A DNA stretch of 50,306 nt from Actinomycetota bacterium. GTDB taxonomy: Bacteria; Actinomycetota; CADDZG01; JAHWKV01. Positions 1-11,700 of the stretch are shown here, piece after piece. The stretch is taken from contig DASTUJ010000178.1 in the NCBI GenBank assembly GCA_035759705.1, positions 1-50,306 on the forward strand, in the 5' to 3' direction. The notes below the pieces were generated by a model. The model was not told the origin of the DNA. It did not search any database and saw nothing but the letters and a program-made list of their open reading frames with translations. The translations under genes were made by a program, and so were the position numbers. Each line of letters starts with the position of its first letter. Position 1 is the first letter of the stretch.

Positions 1-5
1 TTGGG

Positions 6-491
6 CTACGGGGGCGTCAGGCTCCTACCGATATTTCTACCTCTATATGTACTTGTTTGAGCGTGGCAGTTCGGGCACAGCAGCGCAAGGTTCTCCAGCC
101 GGTTGTCGGTGTTTCGACCGTTGACATGCTCCAACTCCAAGGGTATGGGCTGTCCCCTCCACAAAGATCCCCCGCATCCTTCGCAAATCGGTTGCTTGAG
201 GCCCTCCCGGAGAAGCCTCTTCTTGAGGTGCGATGATCTTGTGGTCGACCCATCCACCAGCACTTCAACAAGCGGCCGCGGCGGCCGAAGGGTAATTGAC
301 TGTCCCCTCGACCAGCCCTGTCCTCGGAAATGAGAGGTATCTAAATCCAGTTCGAGGATACGCGACTGAACGGTCTTGTAATTGCCTCCGGCAGGTCGCA
401 ACCCAATCGCCTTAAGCACTTGCGCAACGCTGAATGCTTCCGGAACGGCTGTTCTCAGGTCGTCGTCCGTGTACTTGCGCTGCATCGCCAT
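6..491 (-). CDS. HNH endonuclease domain protein
   Basis: About 161 residues. The C-terminal half is an HNH nuclease fold: a CEGCG zinc knuckle, then LELEHVNGRNTDNRLENL carrying the catalytic His and the Asn of the motif, then CPNCHAQT. Four cysteines form the structural zinc site. The N-terminal half (KYTDDDLRTAV, then SVAQVLKAIGL) resembles the small helical, DNA-binding-like region found in stand-alone bacterial HNH proteins. Such proteins cut DNA, but the substrate cannot be told from sequence. No phage or restriction genes lie beside it. The start is uncertain: GTG at 497, ATG at 491 and ATG at 485 are all in frame and none has a clear ribosome binding site. Confidence 0.8.
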   Translation of the reverse strand: MAMQRKYTDDDLRTAVPEAFSVAQVLKAIGLRPAGGNYKTVQSRILELDLDTSHFRGQGWSRGQSITLRPPRPLVEVLVDGSTTRSSHLKKRLLREGLKQPICEGCGGSLWRGQPIPLELEHVNGRNTDNRLENLALLCPNCHAQTSTYRGRNIGRSLTPP

Positions 492-536
492 GTACACAGC
501 TTAGAGACGACCACTGACATTTTTGAGGCGACTCCG

Positions 537-974
537 TTACCCCTCCACCGGCACCTTTAACGGCGCCATGATCGCCTCCGACTCCTTCAGGATCTTGCCC
601 AGCACGTCGAAGTCGATGTGCTCGAACTTCTTGAACCGGATGCAGGACTTGCCGATGTCCGCCTTCGGCATCTGGTCCTTGAAGCGCTCGGCCACGTACT
701 GCTCGCCGTCACCGCCGGTGGCATAGACCGAAATGTAGGCCTTCCGGCTCGACAGCCCGATGATCGAGGCTTCGCCCTCCCGGCCGGTGGCGTACTTGTA
801 GTGGTATCTGCCATAGCCGATCAGGTCCTTGCCGTACATGTAGGGCTGAAGATCCGGGACCGTCTTACGGATGAACGCGTGGATCTGCTGCAGGTCGGAC
901 CGCCGGGGCTCTTCTAATCCGTCGATGTACGCCTGCGCTGCCTCTGCTCCCGAAATCGGATCCTCTCCGGTCAA
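537..974 (-). CDS. DUF1801 (YdhG-like) family protein
   Basis: A 145-residue protein matching the DUF1801/YdhG fold by its opening helix (AQAYIDGLEEPRRSDLQQIH), the central PYMYGKDLIGYG and HYKYATGREGE segments, and the closing KSCIRFKKFEHID region. Members are small cytosolic proteins related in fold to frataxin-like iron chaperones; their reaction is not established. It begins with TTG only 12 bp after the stop of the glycosidase-like gene, so the two may share a transcript. No strong ribosome binding site is visible, and no ATG or GTG alternative exists near the domain start. Confidence 0.75.
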   Translation of the reverse strand: MTGEDPISGAEAAQAYIDGLEEPRRSDLQQIHAFIRKTVPDLQPYMYGKDLIGYGRYHYKYATGREGEASIIGLSSRKAYISVYATGGDGEQYVAERFKDQMPKADIGKSCIRFKKFEHIDFDVLGKILKESEAIMAPLKVPVEG

Positions 975-986
975 ACTGAGGTCAGG

Positions 987-2171
987 CTACTTCAGGTTGC
1001 CGAGGTGCTTCCAGATCGGGACACCGCTGGACTGGGTGGTGGCGTAGTCGTAGAAGCTGCCACCGATGCCCACCTGGTTGGTGGCGGCGACGTATCCGAC
1101 CACCTCGGCCTCGGTGACGCAGTCGGCGATGCCGCCCACCGGGTGGATCGGCCGGTCCGACCCCATGTAGCTGCGGGTTAAGGAGACGACCTCCCGGATG
1201 TAGGCGTCGGCGTCGTACTGGGTGCCGCAGCCGCCGTTCTTTGCTTTGGTGACGGTCCAGTACGCCATGGGAAGCACCACGTCGTAGTTCTTGGAGATCT
1301 CCCCCCACGGGAAGCCGGCGTGCCGCTCGGGCGCCCTCAGGTTGTTCTTGGCGTCGTCCACGATGGCCCCGATGGTTGCGTTCGGTAGCTGGGAACGCAG
1401 CCGGACGCTGTACTCGGCGACGCCGGCGTTGTAGCGGGCGGCGCTTCCTCCGACCTCTTCACGGGTCTCGATGTCCGGGGCGAACCCGTCGAACTGGTGG
1501 CCGCCGGGTGTCTTGTGCTCAAGCACCACGAGGCTGCGGCGGATGTCCCGGTCGAGGTTGCCGAAGCCGGGAACGTACCACCCGACGACCTTCAAACCCC
1601 GGGCATGTGCGGCCTCCAGGAAGGTGTTGACCGCTCCGACGTTGACGATGTCGTTGGGGTCCTTCCAGCGGCCGGTCTGCAGATAGAGGGTCTTGACGCC
1701 GCGATCGGCCATCACGTTGACCGCTTCGGGAATGTTCATGGTGTCCCGGATGGCGTAGTCGTAGATGTCCACCCAGGCGCCGAACCCGCGGTAAGGGTCG
1801 ATGCTTGCCGTGCTCCGGGGGGCCGGCGCCGGTGCGGGCGCAGCTTTCGGTGCAACCGGGGCGGCTTTGGGTGCCGCAGCAGGTTTGGCCGCCGCCGGTG
1901 CAGGCGCCGGAGGAGCCGGAGCCGGGGCGGGAGCGGGAGGGGGCGGAGGGGGAGGTTCGCGGTGCAGCGGAACCAGTTCGTCGTCCACGTCGATCACCTT
2001 GGCGGACCCGCCCTTCGCCTGGGCGATGGTCTCGGTGGCGTCGCCGACGGACGCGCTCTTGTCCAGCATCACGACCGTGAGGCCTGCCAGGATCAATATC
2101 AGCAGGCCGACGACGGTGGTCGACACGAGCGGCAATTTGTGGCGCGTCAAGCGCTCAGAGTGTTTTGGCAT
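987..2171 (-). CDS. Membrane-anchored putative glycoside hydrolase (GH18-like TIM barrel)
   Basis: 394 residues. A basic N-terminus leads into one membrane helix (about 15-37), then an extracytoplasmic stalk of Pro and Ala repeats (about 72-118), then a barrel-like domain from about 128 to the end. The domain shows FGAWVDIYDY, GVKTLYLQTGRW, GLKVVGWYVPG, FAPDIETRE (acidic pair D233/E235) and VVLPMAYW, an order of strands seen in DUF4015-type putative glycosidases and GH18-like barrels. Catalysis is inferred only. The Pro/Ala stalk suggests the domain reaches into or beyond the cell wall. The ATG has no obvious Shine-Dalgarno. The gene lies downstream of the cyclophilin gene with a 41 bp gap. 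Confidence 0.7.
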   Translation of the reverse strand: MPKHSERLTRHKLPLVSTTVVGLLILILAGLTVVMLDKSASVGDATETIAQAKGGSAKVIDVDDELVPLHREPPPPPPPAPAPAPAPPAPAPAAAKPAAAPKAAPVAPKAAPAPAPAPRSTASIDPYRGFGAWVDIYDYAIRDTMNIPEAVNVMADRGVKTLYLQTGRWKDPNDIVNVGAVNTFLEAAHARGLKVVGWYVPGFGNLDRDIRRSLVVLEHKTPGGHQFDGFAPDIETREEVGGSAARYNAGVAEYSVRLRSQLPNATIGAIVDDAKNNLRAPERHAGFPWGEISKNYDVVLPMAYWTVTKAKNGGCGTQYDADAYIREVVSLTRSYMGSDRPIHPVGGIADCVTEAEVVGYVAATNQVGIGGSFYDYATTQSSGVPIWKHLGNLK

Positions 2172-2212
2172 GGGTTGGACAGTCTAGCGGAGTTACGTCC
2201 AGTTACAACGGA

Positions 2213-2926
2213 CTAGGGTTCTTTAATCTCAACCTTTTCAATCGTAACCGGGTTCACGGGCGTAGATTGTTCCCCGCCGGCAGGTCCGGAGGTCGGCACC
2301 GCGTTCAGCTTGTCCACCGTCTCGAGCCCCGAGATGACCTTGCCCAGGATGGCGTAGTCGGGCGTCAGCCGGTCGGCGGCGGCGTCGCTGGGGACGATGA
2401 AAAACTGGCTGCCGGCGGTTCCGGCCTCCTCGTCGCCGCCTTTTGCCATGGCAACCGTGCCCCGTACGTACCGAAATCCCTCAGGAATCGCGTCGACGGT
2501 CTTCGTGTCCGGGCCGCCGGTGCCGTTACCCGCGGGGTCTCCACCCTGGATCGCGAAGTCCTTGACTATTCGGTGGAAGGTGAGTCCGTCGTAGAACCCT
2601 TCCTTGGCCATGGCCTGGAACGCAGCTGCGACGTTGGGAGAGGTGTCGGTCGCCAGCTCGATCTCGAGAGGCCCTTCAGAGGTCGTCATGACGGCCACCG
2701 GCTTGGGATCGGAGGGGTCGGCGGGAGTGGCGCTGGCCGCAGGCTCCGGGTCGTCGCCGCCCCGGTCGACAAAGAAGAGGGCTCCGATCACCACGACTGC
2801 TGCCAGGACACCGAGGATGCCGGCCGTCCGGCGCTTCTTCGCCAGGGCAGCTTTGCGCTCCTGCTCGAGCTTCAACCTGCGAAGTTCCTTCTGGCGCTGG
2901 CGCTTGGGGTTCGGCACGTTGTTCAT
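2213..2926 (-). CDS. Membrane-anchored cyclophilin-type peptidyl-prolyl isomerase
   Basis: 237 residues: a highly charged basic N-terminus (about 1-33), one membrane helix (34-53), a short Asp/Pro/Ala linker, then a cyclophilin domain (about 77-232). The active-site segment FHRIVKDFAIQGGDP and GSQFFIVPSDAAADRL are clear, and R119 of the FHR motif, needed for prolyl isomerisation, is present. The domain probably folds exported proteins outside the membrane. The ATG is preceded by CAGGAGG about 9 nt upstream. It follows ppx on the same strand after 182 bp, and similar anchored cyclophilins are common in Actinobacteria. Confidence 0.9.
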   Translation of the reverse strand: MNNVPNPKRQRQKELRRLKLEQERKAALAKKRRTAGILGVLAAVVVIGALFFVDRGGDDPEPAASATPADPSDPKPVAVMTTSEGPLEIELATDTSPNVAAAFQAMAKEGFYDGLTFHRIVKDFAIQGGDPAGNGTGGPDTKTVDAIPEGFRYVRGTVAMAKGGDEEAGTAGSQFFIVPSDAAADRLTPDYAILGKVISGLETVDKLNAVPTSGPAGGEQSTPVNPVTIEKVEIKEP

Positions 2927-2952
2927 CTTCAGTGGCCTCCTGGGAGCAGCAC

Positions 2953-2967
2953 TCGAAGCTGCTTCGA
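2953..2967. promoter_or_regulatory. Inverted repeat upstream of the cyclophilin gene
   Basis: A dyad of two 7-bp arms (TCGAAGC and GCTTCGA) around one base, located 27-41 bp upstream of the cyclophilin start codon. It could be an operator or a 5' UTR hairpin. It is not the TCGAAC-N4-GTTCGA LexA box seen at the other end of the window. Function unknown. Confidence 0.25.
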
Positions 2968-3108
2968 TGTCTGGTTACCAATTTCGGGTGGCCGCCCACC
3001 CAGGACCTGCTCGCAAATCAGCAAGCACGGCTTTTAGCGGTTCTTCACCGCTTCCGATCGGATTCTACTGTGCCGCCGGTGTGATACGTCCCGGGGACAA
3101 CGGTAACG

Positions 3109-4047
3109 TCATCCGGGCAAGCCCCGATCGTCCAACCGGCCCATCAGCTGGAGCACCAAACCGTCCAGGATGTCCTTCTCCGATACCACGACCTGATCGA
3201 AGCTCCACCTGGCCAGGATGCGCGAAAGGATTGCCGCGCCGGCCACGATGACATCCGCCCGGCCTTCGGGCAGGACAGGAATCCGGGAACGCTCGGCCAG
3301 GGACATCCGGGCCAGGTTGCGGTAAAGCGCATCCAGCGACTCCCGCCGCAGGCTGGTCTGGTCCACCGACTCCGGCTTGTATCGGTCCAGCCCCAGGTGA
3401 ATGGCGGCCAGGGTGGTCACCGTGCCCCCGAGGCCGACAAACACCGCCTCGGAGCCGTTCTGGATCTGGGCGTCGGCCCGCGACAGAAGTTCGTCGATCG
3501 CTGCCTCCATGAACAGGATCTCCTCGGTCGCAGGAGGGTCGGAGACCAGGTAGCGCTCGGTAAGCCGGACCGAGCCGATGTCCAGCGAGATCCGGCCGGC
3601 GATCTCCGCCGACGGGGTCCCCAGAACGAACTCGGTCGACCCGCCGCCGATGTCGCACACCAGGCATTGGGAGACCGCCAGGTCGCCGGTGGCCCCCCAG
3701 AACGACAGACGCGCCTCCTGGTCGCCCGTGAGCGCCACTGCGGGGGATCCGGAGAGCTTCCCGGCGGCCTTGAGAAAGTCGGAGGAGTTTTGCGCATCCC
3801 GCACGGCGCTGGTGCCGGCGACCTGCACCTTCTCGACGCCGAACTCGCCGCAGAGCGAGCAGAACTCGGCGATGGCGGCCAGGGTTCGCTTCATGGCGAC
3901 TGGCTGTATGACCTTGCCGGAGTCGACCCCTTCGCCCAGACGCGTGAAGGTCAGCCTCCTATCCAGCTCCCGGTAGCCGGTGCCCTGCGCCTCGGCGATC
4001 AGCAGCCGCGTGGTGTTGGTCCCGACGTCGATGGCGGCGACCCTCAT
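3109..4047 (-). CDS. ppx: Exopolyphosphatase / pppGpp phosphatase (Ppx/GppA)
   Basis: 312 residues from ATG at 4047, chosen because the actin-like fold starts at once with MRVAAIDVGTNTTRLLIAE and because this ATG overlaps the DUF501 stop by 4 bp (ATGA). Other family marks are GDQEARLSFWGA, VCDIGGGSTEFVLG (phosphate-binding loop) and GLGGTVTTLAA. The length suits the short actinobacterial Ppx form that lacks the C-terminal HD domain. Family role: hydrolysis of polyphosphate chain ends, or of pppGpp in the stringent response. The order DUF501 then ppx is the same as Rv1025-Rv1026 in M. tuberculosis. Confidence 0.93.
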   Translation of the reverse strand: MRVAAIDVGTNTTRLLIAEAQGTGYRELDRRLTFTRLGEGVDSGKVIQPVAMKRTLAAIAEFCSLCGEFGVEKVQVAGTSAVRDAQNSSDFLKAAGKLSGSPAVALTGDQEARLSFWGATGDLAVSQCLVCDIGGGSTEFVLGTPSAEIAGRISLDIGSVRLTERYLVSDPPATEEILFMEAAIDELLSRADAQIQNGSEAVFVGLGGTVTTLAAIHLGLDRYKPESVDQTSLRRESLDALYRNLARMSLAERSRIPVLPEGRADVIVAGAAILSRILARWSFDQVVVSEKDILDGLVLQLMGRLDDRGLPG

Positions 4048-4517
4048 ACGCACGGCCTCGTCGGGTCGACCCAGCCCAGTTCTTTCAGGACCTCGGCGCC
4101 GACCGGGTTGTCGCCCTCGACCAACTGGTGCGCGGTGTGGGCGTGCAGGCACTTCACCCGATCAGGCCCGCCGCCGGGGTGGGCGGTGGGGCCGAGGGCA
4201 TCCAACGCGTTCCGTTTGGTGACGTACGCCTCGGTCGACCGGCGCAGAGCGTCGTGAAACTCGGGGTCTTCGACCAGGCGCCGGTTCAGGCCGGCCATCC
4301 AGCCGCCCGACTCCAGCCCGCCGATGGCTGACGACAGCTTGCGGCAGCTGAGCCAGTAGAGAGTGGGGAACGGGGTTCCGTCGTCCAGCCGGGGATAGGT
4401 TTCCAGGACCTGCGGTTTGCCGCAAGCACACCGGCGTGCGACCTTCCACTGCCCGCGCGGGGCGCGGCCGAGCTGAGCCTTCACGGACTCGAAGTCCTGC
4501 TCCGGATCTGGGGTCAC
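4044..4517 (-). CDS. DUF501 domain protein
   Basis: About 157 residues from a GTG at 4517; the reading frame continues upstream into the S1 gene but that part does not resemble a protein. The DUF501 family is recognised by QLGRAPRG, the CACGKP cysteine motif, TPFPTLYWLSC and the later HTAHQLVEGDNPVG. Its function is unknown. It is conserved in Actinobacteria between ftsB and ppx (Rv1025 in M. tuberculosis), the position it has here with only the S1 gene inserted. The start lacks a good ribosome binding site, so the first dozen residues are uncertain. Confidence 0.85.
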   Translation of the reverse strand: MTPDPEQDFESVKAQLGRAPRGQWKVARRCACGKPQVLETYPRLDDGTPFPTLYWLSCRKLSSAIGGLESGGWMAGLNRRLVEDPEFHDALRRSTEAYVTKRNALDALGPTAHPGGGPDRVKCLHAHTAHQLVEGDNPVGAEVLKELGWVDPTRPCV

Positions 4518-4560
4518 TGAGATTAAAGGGGCGACGGCCGGGGTTGGGCCATGCAGTTGA

Positions 4561-4926
4561 TTACTGGCGCTTTGAGTCCCGCTGCCTCCGGACGTCGGCC
4601 AGGCGCTCCTGAGATTCACGCATGAACCTCTTGAGCTTGGCTTCGAACTCAGGGTCTCTTCCTGAGCGGGCTCGGGTGGACTGCTCCTCCCAGGAGGGGT
4701 CTGCCTGCTTGATGGACAGATCGATCTTCCCATCCTCTTTGATGGCGACAACTTTGACGTTGACCTTGTCGCCTTCCTTCAGATGCTCCTTGATGTCCTT
4801 GACGTAGTTGCGGTCTACCTCCGAGATGTGAACCAGGCCTGTTTCGCCTGCTCCAATCTGTACGAAAGCTCCGAAGTCCGCTAGACGCGTGACCGTGCCT
4901 TCGACGATTGCTCCTACTTCTGCCAA
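4561..4926 (-). CDS. S1-domain RNA-binding protein (YabR / GSP13-like)
   Basis: 121 residues. Positions 1-73 form one S1 OB-fold domain: VGAIVEGTVTRLADFGAFVQ, TGLVHISEVD, then DKVNVKVVAI and GKIDLSIKQ. The charged tail (about 85-121) is rich in Arg, Lys and Glu. Single S1 proteins of this size bind RNA and associate with ribosomes; Bacillus YabR lies immediately after divIC, and here the gene likewise follows the ftsB/divIC gene after 97 bp. The start is TTG, supported by AGGGGG four bases upstream. Confidence 0.88.
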   Translation of the reverse strand: MAEVGAIVEGTVTRLADFGAFVQIGAGETGLVHISEVDRNYVKDIKEHLKEGDKVNVKVVAIKEDGKIDLSIKQADPSWEEQSTRARSGRDPEFEAKLKRFMRESQERLADVRRQRDSKRQ

Positions 4927-5023
4927 TCAACCCCCTAAATTAGATGCTTCGTGAATGGGCAATAAATCAACCCTAATCGTACCTTGATACCGACATAGAC
5001 GGCACTTTACGCCTGGGAGGCGC

Positions 5024-6687
<1,664 letters not shown>

Positions 6688-6911
6688 TTAACAGCGCCCA
6701 CGGCGCATATCGACTGTCGGCCCGCCCGGCCCGGCCCGTGGGAGGGGCGTGCCATGGGGGTTGGGTTCGGCGACGGGCTCCAAACGTTGGGACCGGCGGA
6801 AAGCCGAATCCAGCTTCAATTCGGTCCTGGGACGCCAACCGGGAATTGCGATGAACCTACAGCGTAGTTGAGAAAGGGCAGGGGCGAGTGCAGGCCGATC
6901 GGGAGTGGGGG

Positions 6912-7619
6912 CTATTCGACCGGAGCGCCGTCCTGGGCCGTCTGCATCAAAGCGTTGGATCGTCGCCTTAGGGCCCCCTCGGGGTCGATACCGGCGCTCC
7001 CGGCCAGGGCCACAACCTCCATCAGGAGATCGCCCACGGATTCCTCCGTAACCTCACCGCCCAGCGCCTCGGACAGCTTCGCCAGCCGCTCCGGCGAGGC
7101 GTCGAACTCGTGGCCCACGCCGGAAACCCTCCGCAGGACCTTGTGGGCGTACACCAGGGCGGGCAGGCCCTTGGGGAGGCCCTCGTCCAGCTTCGTCCGG
7201 CCCTTTTGCGCCTTCTTCAGCGTCTCCCAGTTCGCAACCACGTCGGCCGAGCCGCTCACCTGCACGTCACCGAACACGTGCGGATGCCGGTCGACCAGCT
7301 TCTTCACCAGGCCGTCGACGACGTCGCCGATCTCAAACCGGCCGGTCTCGGCTGCGATCTCGGCGTGGAACACCACCTGCAGCAGAAGGTCGCCCAGCTC
7401 CTCCTCCAGGTCGTGCATGTTCCCCGAGTCGATGGCGTCCAGCGTCTCGTGCGCCTCCTCCAAAAGGTGGACGGCCAGGGACTGGTGGGTCTGTTCGGCG
7501 TCCCAGGGGCAACCCCCGGGGGCCCGGAGGCGGGCCATGATGGCAACCAGCTGCTCGAAAGCCGGTCCGGCGCGCTCGGCCGCTCCCTGGATCGGGGTCG
7601 ATGCGGCTCCTGAAGTCAA
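6912..7619 (-). CDS. mazG: Nucleoside triphosphate pyrophosphohydrolase MazG
   Basis: 235 residues with two MazG-type helical regions. The first shows GGCPWDAEQTHQSL, then the metal-binding EEAHETLDAID and EELGDLLLQVVFH. The second, EVTEESVGDLLMEVVAL, is weaker, as is usual. The enzyme hydrolyses non-canonical or excess NTPs to NMP and pyrophosphate and can lower ppGpp levels. The start is a TTG without clear ribosome binding site, 9 bp after the SurA-like gene, so coupling to that gene is possible. The placement between the lipoprotein and eno matches Rv1021-Rv1023. Confidence 0.93.
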   Translation of the reverse strand: MTSGAASTPIQGAAERAGPAFEQLVAIMARLRAPGGCPWDAEQTHQSLAVHLLEEAHETLDAIDSGNMHDLEEELGDLLLQVVFHAEIAAETGRFEIGDVVDGLVKKLVDRHPHVFGDVQVSGSADVVANWETLKKAQKGRTKLDEGLPKGLPALVYAHKVLRRVSGVGHEFDASPERLAKLSEALGGEVTEESVGDLLMEVVALAGSAGIDPEGALRRRSNALMQTAQDGAPVE

Positions 7620-7628
7620 GACGGGGGG

Positions 7629-8738
7629 TTAGGGGGCTGCTGGCGGAGCGGCGGGCGGCTGTACGGGGTTGCTTGCGCCCTGGGCCTGCTTGGTGGTCTT
7701 GGGCACGACCGACTGCGTGATCTGGTCGAAGACCCCGAGCTTCGGGTTCACCTTGACCTGCGAGCCCTTGACGGCGTCGATCAGCCACTCCTCGAAGGCG
7801 GCGTTGGCCTTCTGGGTGGCCAGAGCGTTGGCGATCTCCGGCTTGGCCTCCTCGAACGGGCGGCCCACCGCAATCAGCTTCAGCACGTGGAAGCCGAAGG
7901 GGGTCTGGACCGGCTCCGAGATGTCGCCCGGGTCGAACAGGCTGAACGCAGCCTCCTCGAGCTCGGGAACCACGTCGCCCCTCGAGAAGAAGTCCAGCTC
8001 GCCGTTGCGCTCCTTGCTCACCGAGTCGACCGAAAACTCTCTGGCCATGGCGCCGAAGTCGTCACCGTTGCGGGCCCGCTCGGCGATGTCCTTGGCCCTC
8101 TGCTGGTCGGCGGGGCTGACCGCGCAGGTGCGCTTCTCGGCGTCGAAGTTGCCGCAGACGACGATGTGGGCGATCTTGACCTGCTCGTCGAACTGGGACT
8201 TGTTGAGCTCGTAGTACCGCTCGACCTCCTGGTCGGTGGGTTTGGCGTTCTTGCCGACGGTGTCACGGACCCGGGCAAGGATGCTCTCGTTCTCCAGGAA
8301 ACCTCTCAGCTCCCGCTCGGTCAGGCCCTCGTCCTTCAGGGCCGCCTTGAAGGCTTTGTCACCGTCGAAGCCGGCCTTGACGTTTTCGAACCGGTTGTCG
8401 ATGTCCTCCTGGTCGGTGGTGATCTTCATCGTGCGGGCCATCTGCAGGCCGACCTCCTGGCGGATCAGCTCGCCGAGGATCTCGCGCTGGGCGTCCAGCT
8501 TGTTGGTGTTGCCCTCCGGTCCCTTGAAGACGTTGGCGGTGGAGGGGTCCTTTACCACCGACGACAGGCGGCCGTTGATCCGGCTCTCGGGGATCTTCTC
8601 GCAGTTGATCGCGCCGCAAACCACGGCGGCAGTGGGTGCGAAGTAGCTGCCCTGCTCGTCGAGGGTCGTTTCGCCGCCGCATGCGCTGAGCAACAGCGCG
8701 GCTAGTAGCACGAGGGAAAGCTGGAGTTTGGGTCTCAC
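7629..8738 (-). CDS. SurA-like peptidyl-prolyl isomerase lipoprotein
   Basis: 369 residues. A signal peptide ends in the lipobox LLLSAC (C20), so the mature protein should be a lipoprotein outside the membrane. A SurA_N-type helical region (about 45-165, with GELIRQEVGLQMAR) precedes a parvulin rotamase domain (about 185-285) with KIAHIVVC, a short extra Cys-containing loop, and DPGDISEPVQTPFGFHVLKL. The C-terminus is a Pro/Ala tail. Role: folding or quality control of exported proteins. The GTG start overlaps the mfd stop in GTGA, indicating coupled translation. Confidence 0.9.
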   Translation of the reverse strand: MRPKLQLSLVLLAALLLSACGGETTLDEQGSYFAPTAAVVCGAINCEKIPESRINGRLSSVVKDPSTANVFKGPEGNTNKLDAQREILGELIRQEVGLQMARTMKITTDQEDIDNRFENVKAGFDGDKAFKAALKDEGLTERELRGFLENESILARVRDTVGKNAKPTDQEVERYYELNKSQFDEQVKIAHIVVCGNFDAEKRTCAVSPADQQRAKDIAERARNGDDFGAMAREFSVDSVSKERNGELDFFSRGDVVPELEEAAFSLFDPGDISEPVQTPFGFHVLKLIAVGRPFEEAKPEIANALATQKANAAFEEWLIDAVKGSQVKVNPKLGVFDQITQSVVPKTTKQAQGASNPVQPPAAPPAAP

Positions 8739-11700
8739 TGGGGGTCGAGAATATCACGGAGCGTATCGAGAACCCACCGGGGCGTGTCGGCCGCCGGGAC
8801 GTTCAGCAGCAGAGTCCCGGAGACCTCTTTGTAGACCGCCGTCGGGTACTTGCGCCGCAGGCGAACCTGCTGGGAGTCCCTCAGCTCGGGGATGGGCCGG
8901 AGTTTCATCAGGCCGTTGCGCACCCCGGCTTCGGTGATTCCCTTTTCGGCGAGGTACGCGCGCAGCTCGGCGACCACCAGTAGGGTGCTGAGCGGCTTGG
9001 GGACGGGACCGTACCGGTCGGTGAACTCCTCGATGAGGGCGACGACGTTCTCCGGCGCCCGCACCTGCTCGATCTGGCGGTAAGCCTCCATCCGCAGCGA
9101 CTCACGCTGGATGTAGTCGGCCGGGATGTAGGCGTCGGCCGGGATGTCGAGCTTGATCTGCAGCTTGGGCTCGGGCGACCGGCCGGTGAGCTCGGAGATG
9201 GTCTCGGTCATCATCCGCATGTACAGGTCGAACCCCACGGCGGCGATGTGCCCGGACTGCTCGGCTCCCAGCAGGTTGCCGGCGCCCCGAAGCTCCAGGT
9301 CTCGAAGAGCGATCTTGAAACCGCTCCCCAGCTCGGTGAACTCGGACAGGGTCTTCAGGCGCTCGTGGGCTTCGGCGGTCAGGACCGTCTCGTGGGGGTA
9401 GAAGAAGTAGGCGTAGGCCCGCTCCCGGGAACGTCCGACCCGGCCCCGCAGCTGGTACAGCTGCGACAAGCCCAGCAGGTCAGCCCGCTCGACGATAAGG
9501 GTGTTCATCGCCGGGATGTCCAGGCCGCTCTCGATGATCGTGGTGCAAACCAGGACGTCCACCTTGCCGTCCCAGACGTCGACCATGACCTTTTCCAGCT
9601 CGCCCTCGGTCATCTGCCCGTGGGCGATCTCCACCCGGGCGCCGGGGACGAGCGATGCGATCCGCCGGGCGGTGGCTTTGATCGAGCTGACCCGGTTGTG
9701 GACAAAGAAGACCTGGCCGTCCCGCGCCAGCTCGCGCCGGATGGCGGCGGTGACCATGCGGGCATCGTAGTCGCCGACGAAGGTCATCACCGGCCTTCGG
9801 TCGGTGGGCGGTGTGTCCATGAGCGAGAGGTCCCGGATGCCGGTCACGCCCATCTCCAGGGTCCGGGGGATCGGGGTGGCGGTCATCGTCAGCACGTCGA
9901 CGTTCTCCCGCAGGTGCTTGATCTTCTCCTTGTGCTTCACGCCGAAACGCTGCTCCTCGTCGACCACGAGCAGGCCGAGGTCGTGGAACTTCACATCCGG
10001 CTGCAGCAGGCGGTGGGTGCCGACGACGACGTCAACCTTGCCGGCGGCCACCTCCTCCAGCACCGCCGCCTGCTGGGCGGTCGTCAGGAAGCGGGAGAGC
10101 TGGGCGACCTTCACCGGGAAGCCGGCGAAGCGCTCCGAGAAAGTCTGGTGGTGCTGCTGGGCGAGGATCGTGGTCGGCACGAGGACCGCGGCCTGCTTGG
10201 AGTCCTGAACCGCTTTGAATGCGGCCCTGACGGCAACCTCGGTCTTGCCGAAGCCGACGTCGCCGCAGACCAGCCGGTCCATGGGGATCGGCTTCTCCAT
10301 GTCCTCTTTGACCGCGTCGATCGCCCTCTGCTGGTCCGGCGTCTCCATGTGCGGGAAGGCGTTCTCGAGCTCGGCCTGCCAAGGCGTGTCGGGTGAGAAC
10401 CGGAAACCCTCGGAGCGGATGCGGGTGGAGTACAGGCGGATGAGGTCCTTGGCGATGTCCTGCACCGCCTTCTTGGCCTTGGCCTTCGACTTCTCCCACT
10501 CGCCGGTGCCCAGGCGGTTGAGGCGCGGGGACTCGCCGCCGGTGTACTTGGTGATGGCGTCGAGCTGCTCGGTCGGCAGGTAGAGCTTGTCGTCCCCGGC
10601 GTAGCTGATCACCAGGTAGTCGCGGCTGATCCCCGCGACCTCACGCGTCAACATGCCGTGGTACCGGCCGACGCCGTAGGTGTCGTGGACGACGAAGTCG
10701 TCGGCGGCCAGCTGGAGCAGCAGAGCCGAGGCCCGGGCCGGCGCTTGCGGGCCCGACGAGACGACCGGCCGGCGGCGCCCGAACAGGTCGTTCTCCCCCA
10801 CGACGGCGACCGGCGATCCGTTCGGGAAGTTGAGAAGGAACCCCCTGCCGACCGAGTGCTCGCTGAGAACGCCCTTGCCCAGCCCCGGCTCCGAAATGGG
10901 GAGGCCCAACCCGTTCTCGGCCAGGATCTGCTGCGCCCGCGGGGCGCTCCTGCCGGCGGCGACGACGACGCTGCCTCCTGCGGAAAGCACGTCGTTCAGG
11001 GCGGACGCCAGCCGGTCGACCCGGCCCATCTGCTCGTCCCAGCCGGTGACGTCCAGGTCGAGACCCTCCTCACCCCGGCCGTAGGCCCAGAGCTCGACGG
11101 TGACGGCGTCCTCGATGATCTGCTCGAGGGGCACGAACAGGCCTGCGGTTTCCGGTGCGCCCCAGGAGGCGGCCTGCTCCATGAAGTCGGCGCTGCGGTC
11201 CCGGATCTGCTTCGGGTCGCAGAGCACCAGCTTCGCCCCCTCGGGCAGCAGGTCGGTGATCGGCTTGAGAGGCCCTGCCAGTACCGAAAGGTAGGCCTCC
11301 ATACCGGGGAAGACCACGCCCTCGGCAATCTTCGTCAGATCCCCGTGCAGCTCCGAGCCCTCGGGGGCCTGCTCCAGGAGGTGGGCCGCCCTCGTCCGGA
11401 CGGCGTCGTCGAGCCGCAGCTCCCGGCACGGGGTGATCTCTACCGACTTCAGGTGGGCGCCGCTGCGCTGGCTGGAGACGGAGAAGCTTCGGAGGTCGCT
11501 GACTTCGTCGCCGAAGAACTCGGCCCGGACCGGGTCGTCGGAGTCGGCGGGGAACACGTCCAGCAAGCCGCCGCGAACCGAAAACTCGCCCGGCCGCTCC
11601 ACCAGGTAGTTGCGTTCGAAACCGTAGTCGACAAGGCGCGCGACGGTGTCTTCCAGCGAGACCTCGGACCCGACCGACAGGTCGATCGCATCGGCCGGCG

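Noticed and set aside
2953-2967. TCGAAGC/GCTTCGA dyad as a second LexA box
   Set aside because: The half-site is GAAG rather than GAAC and the spacer is one base, not four.
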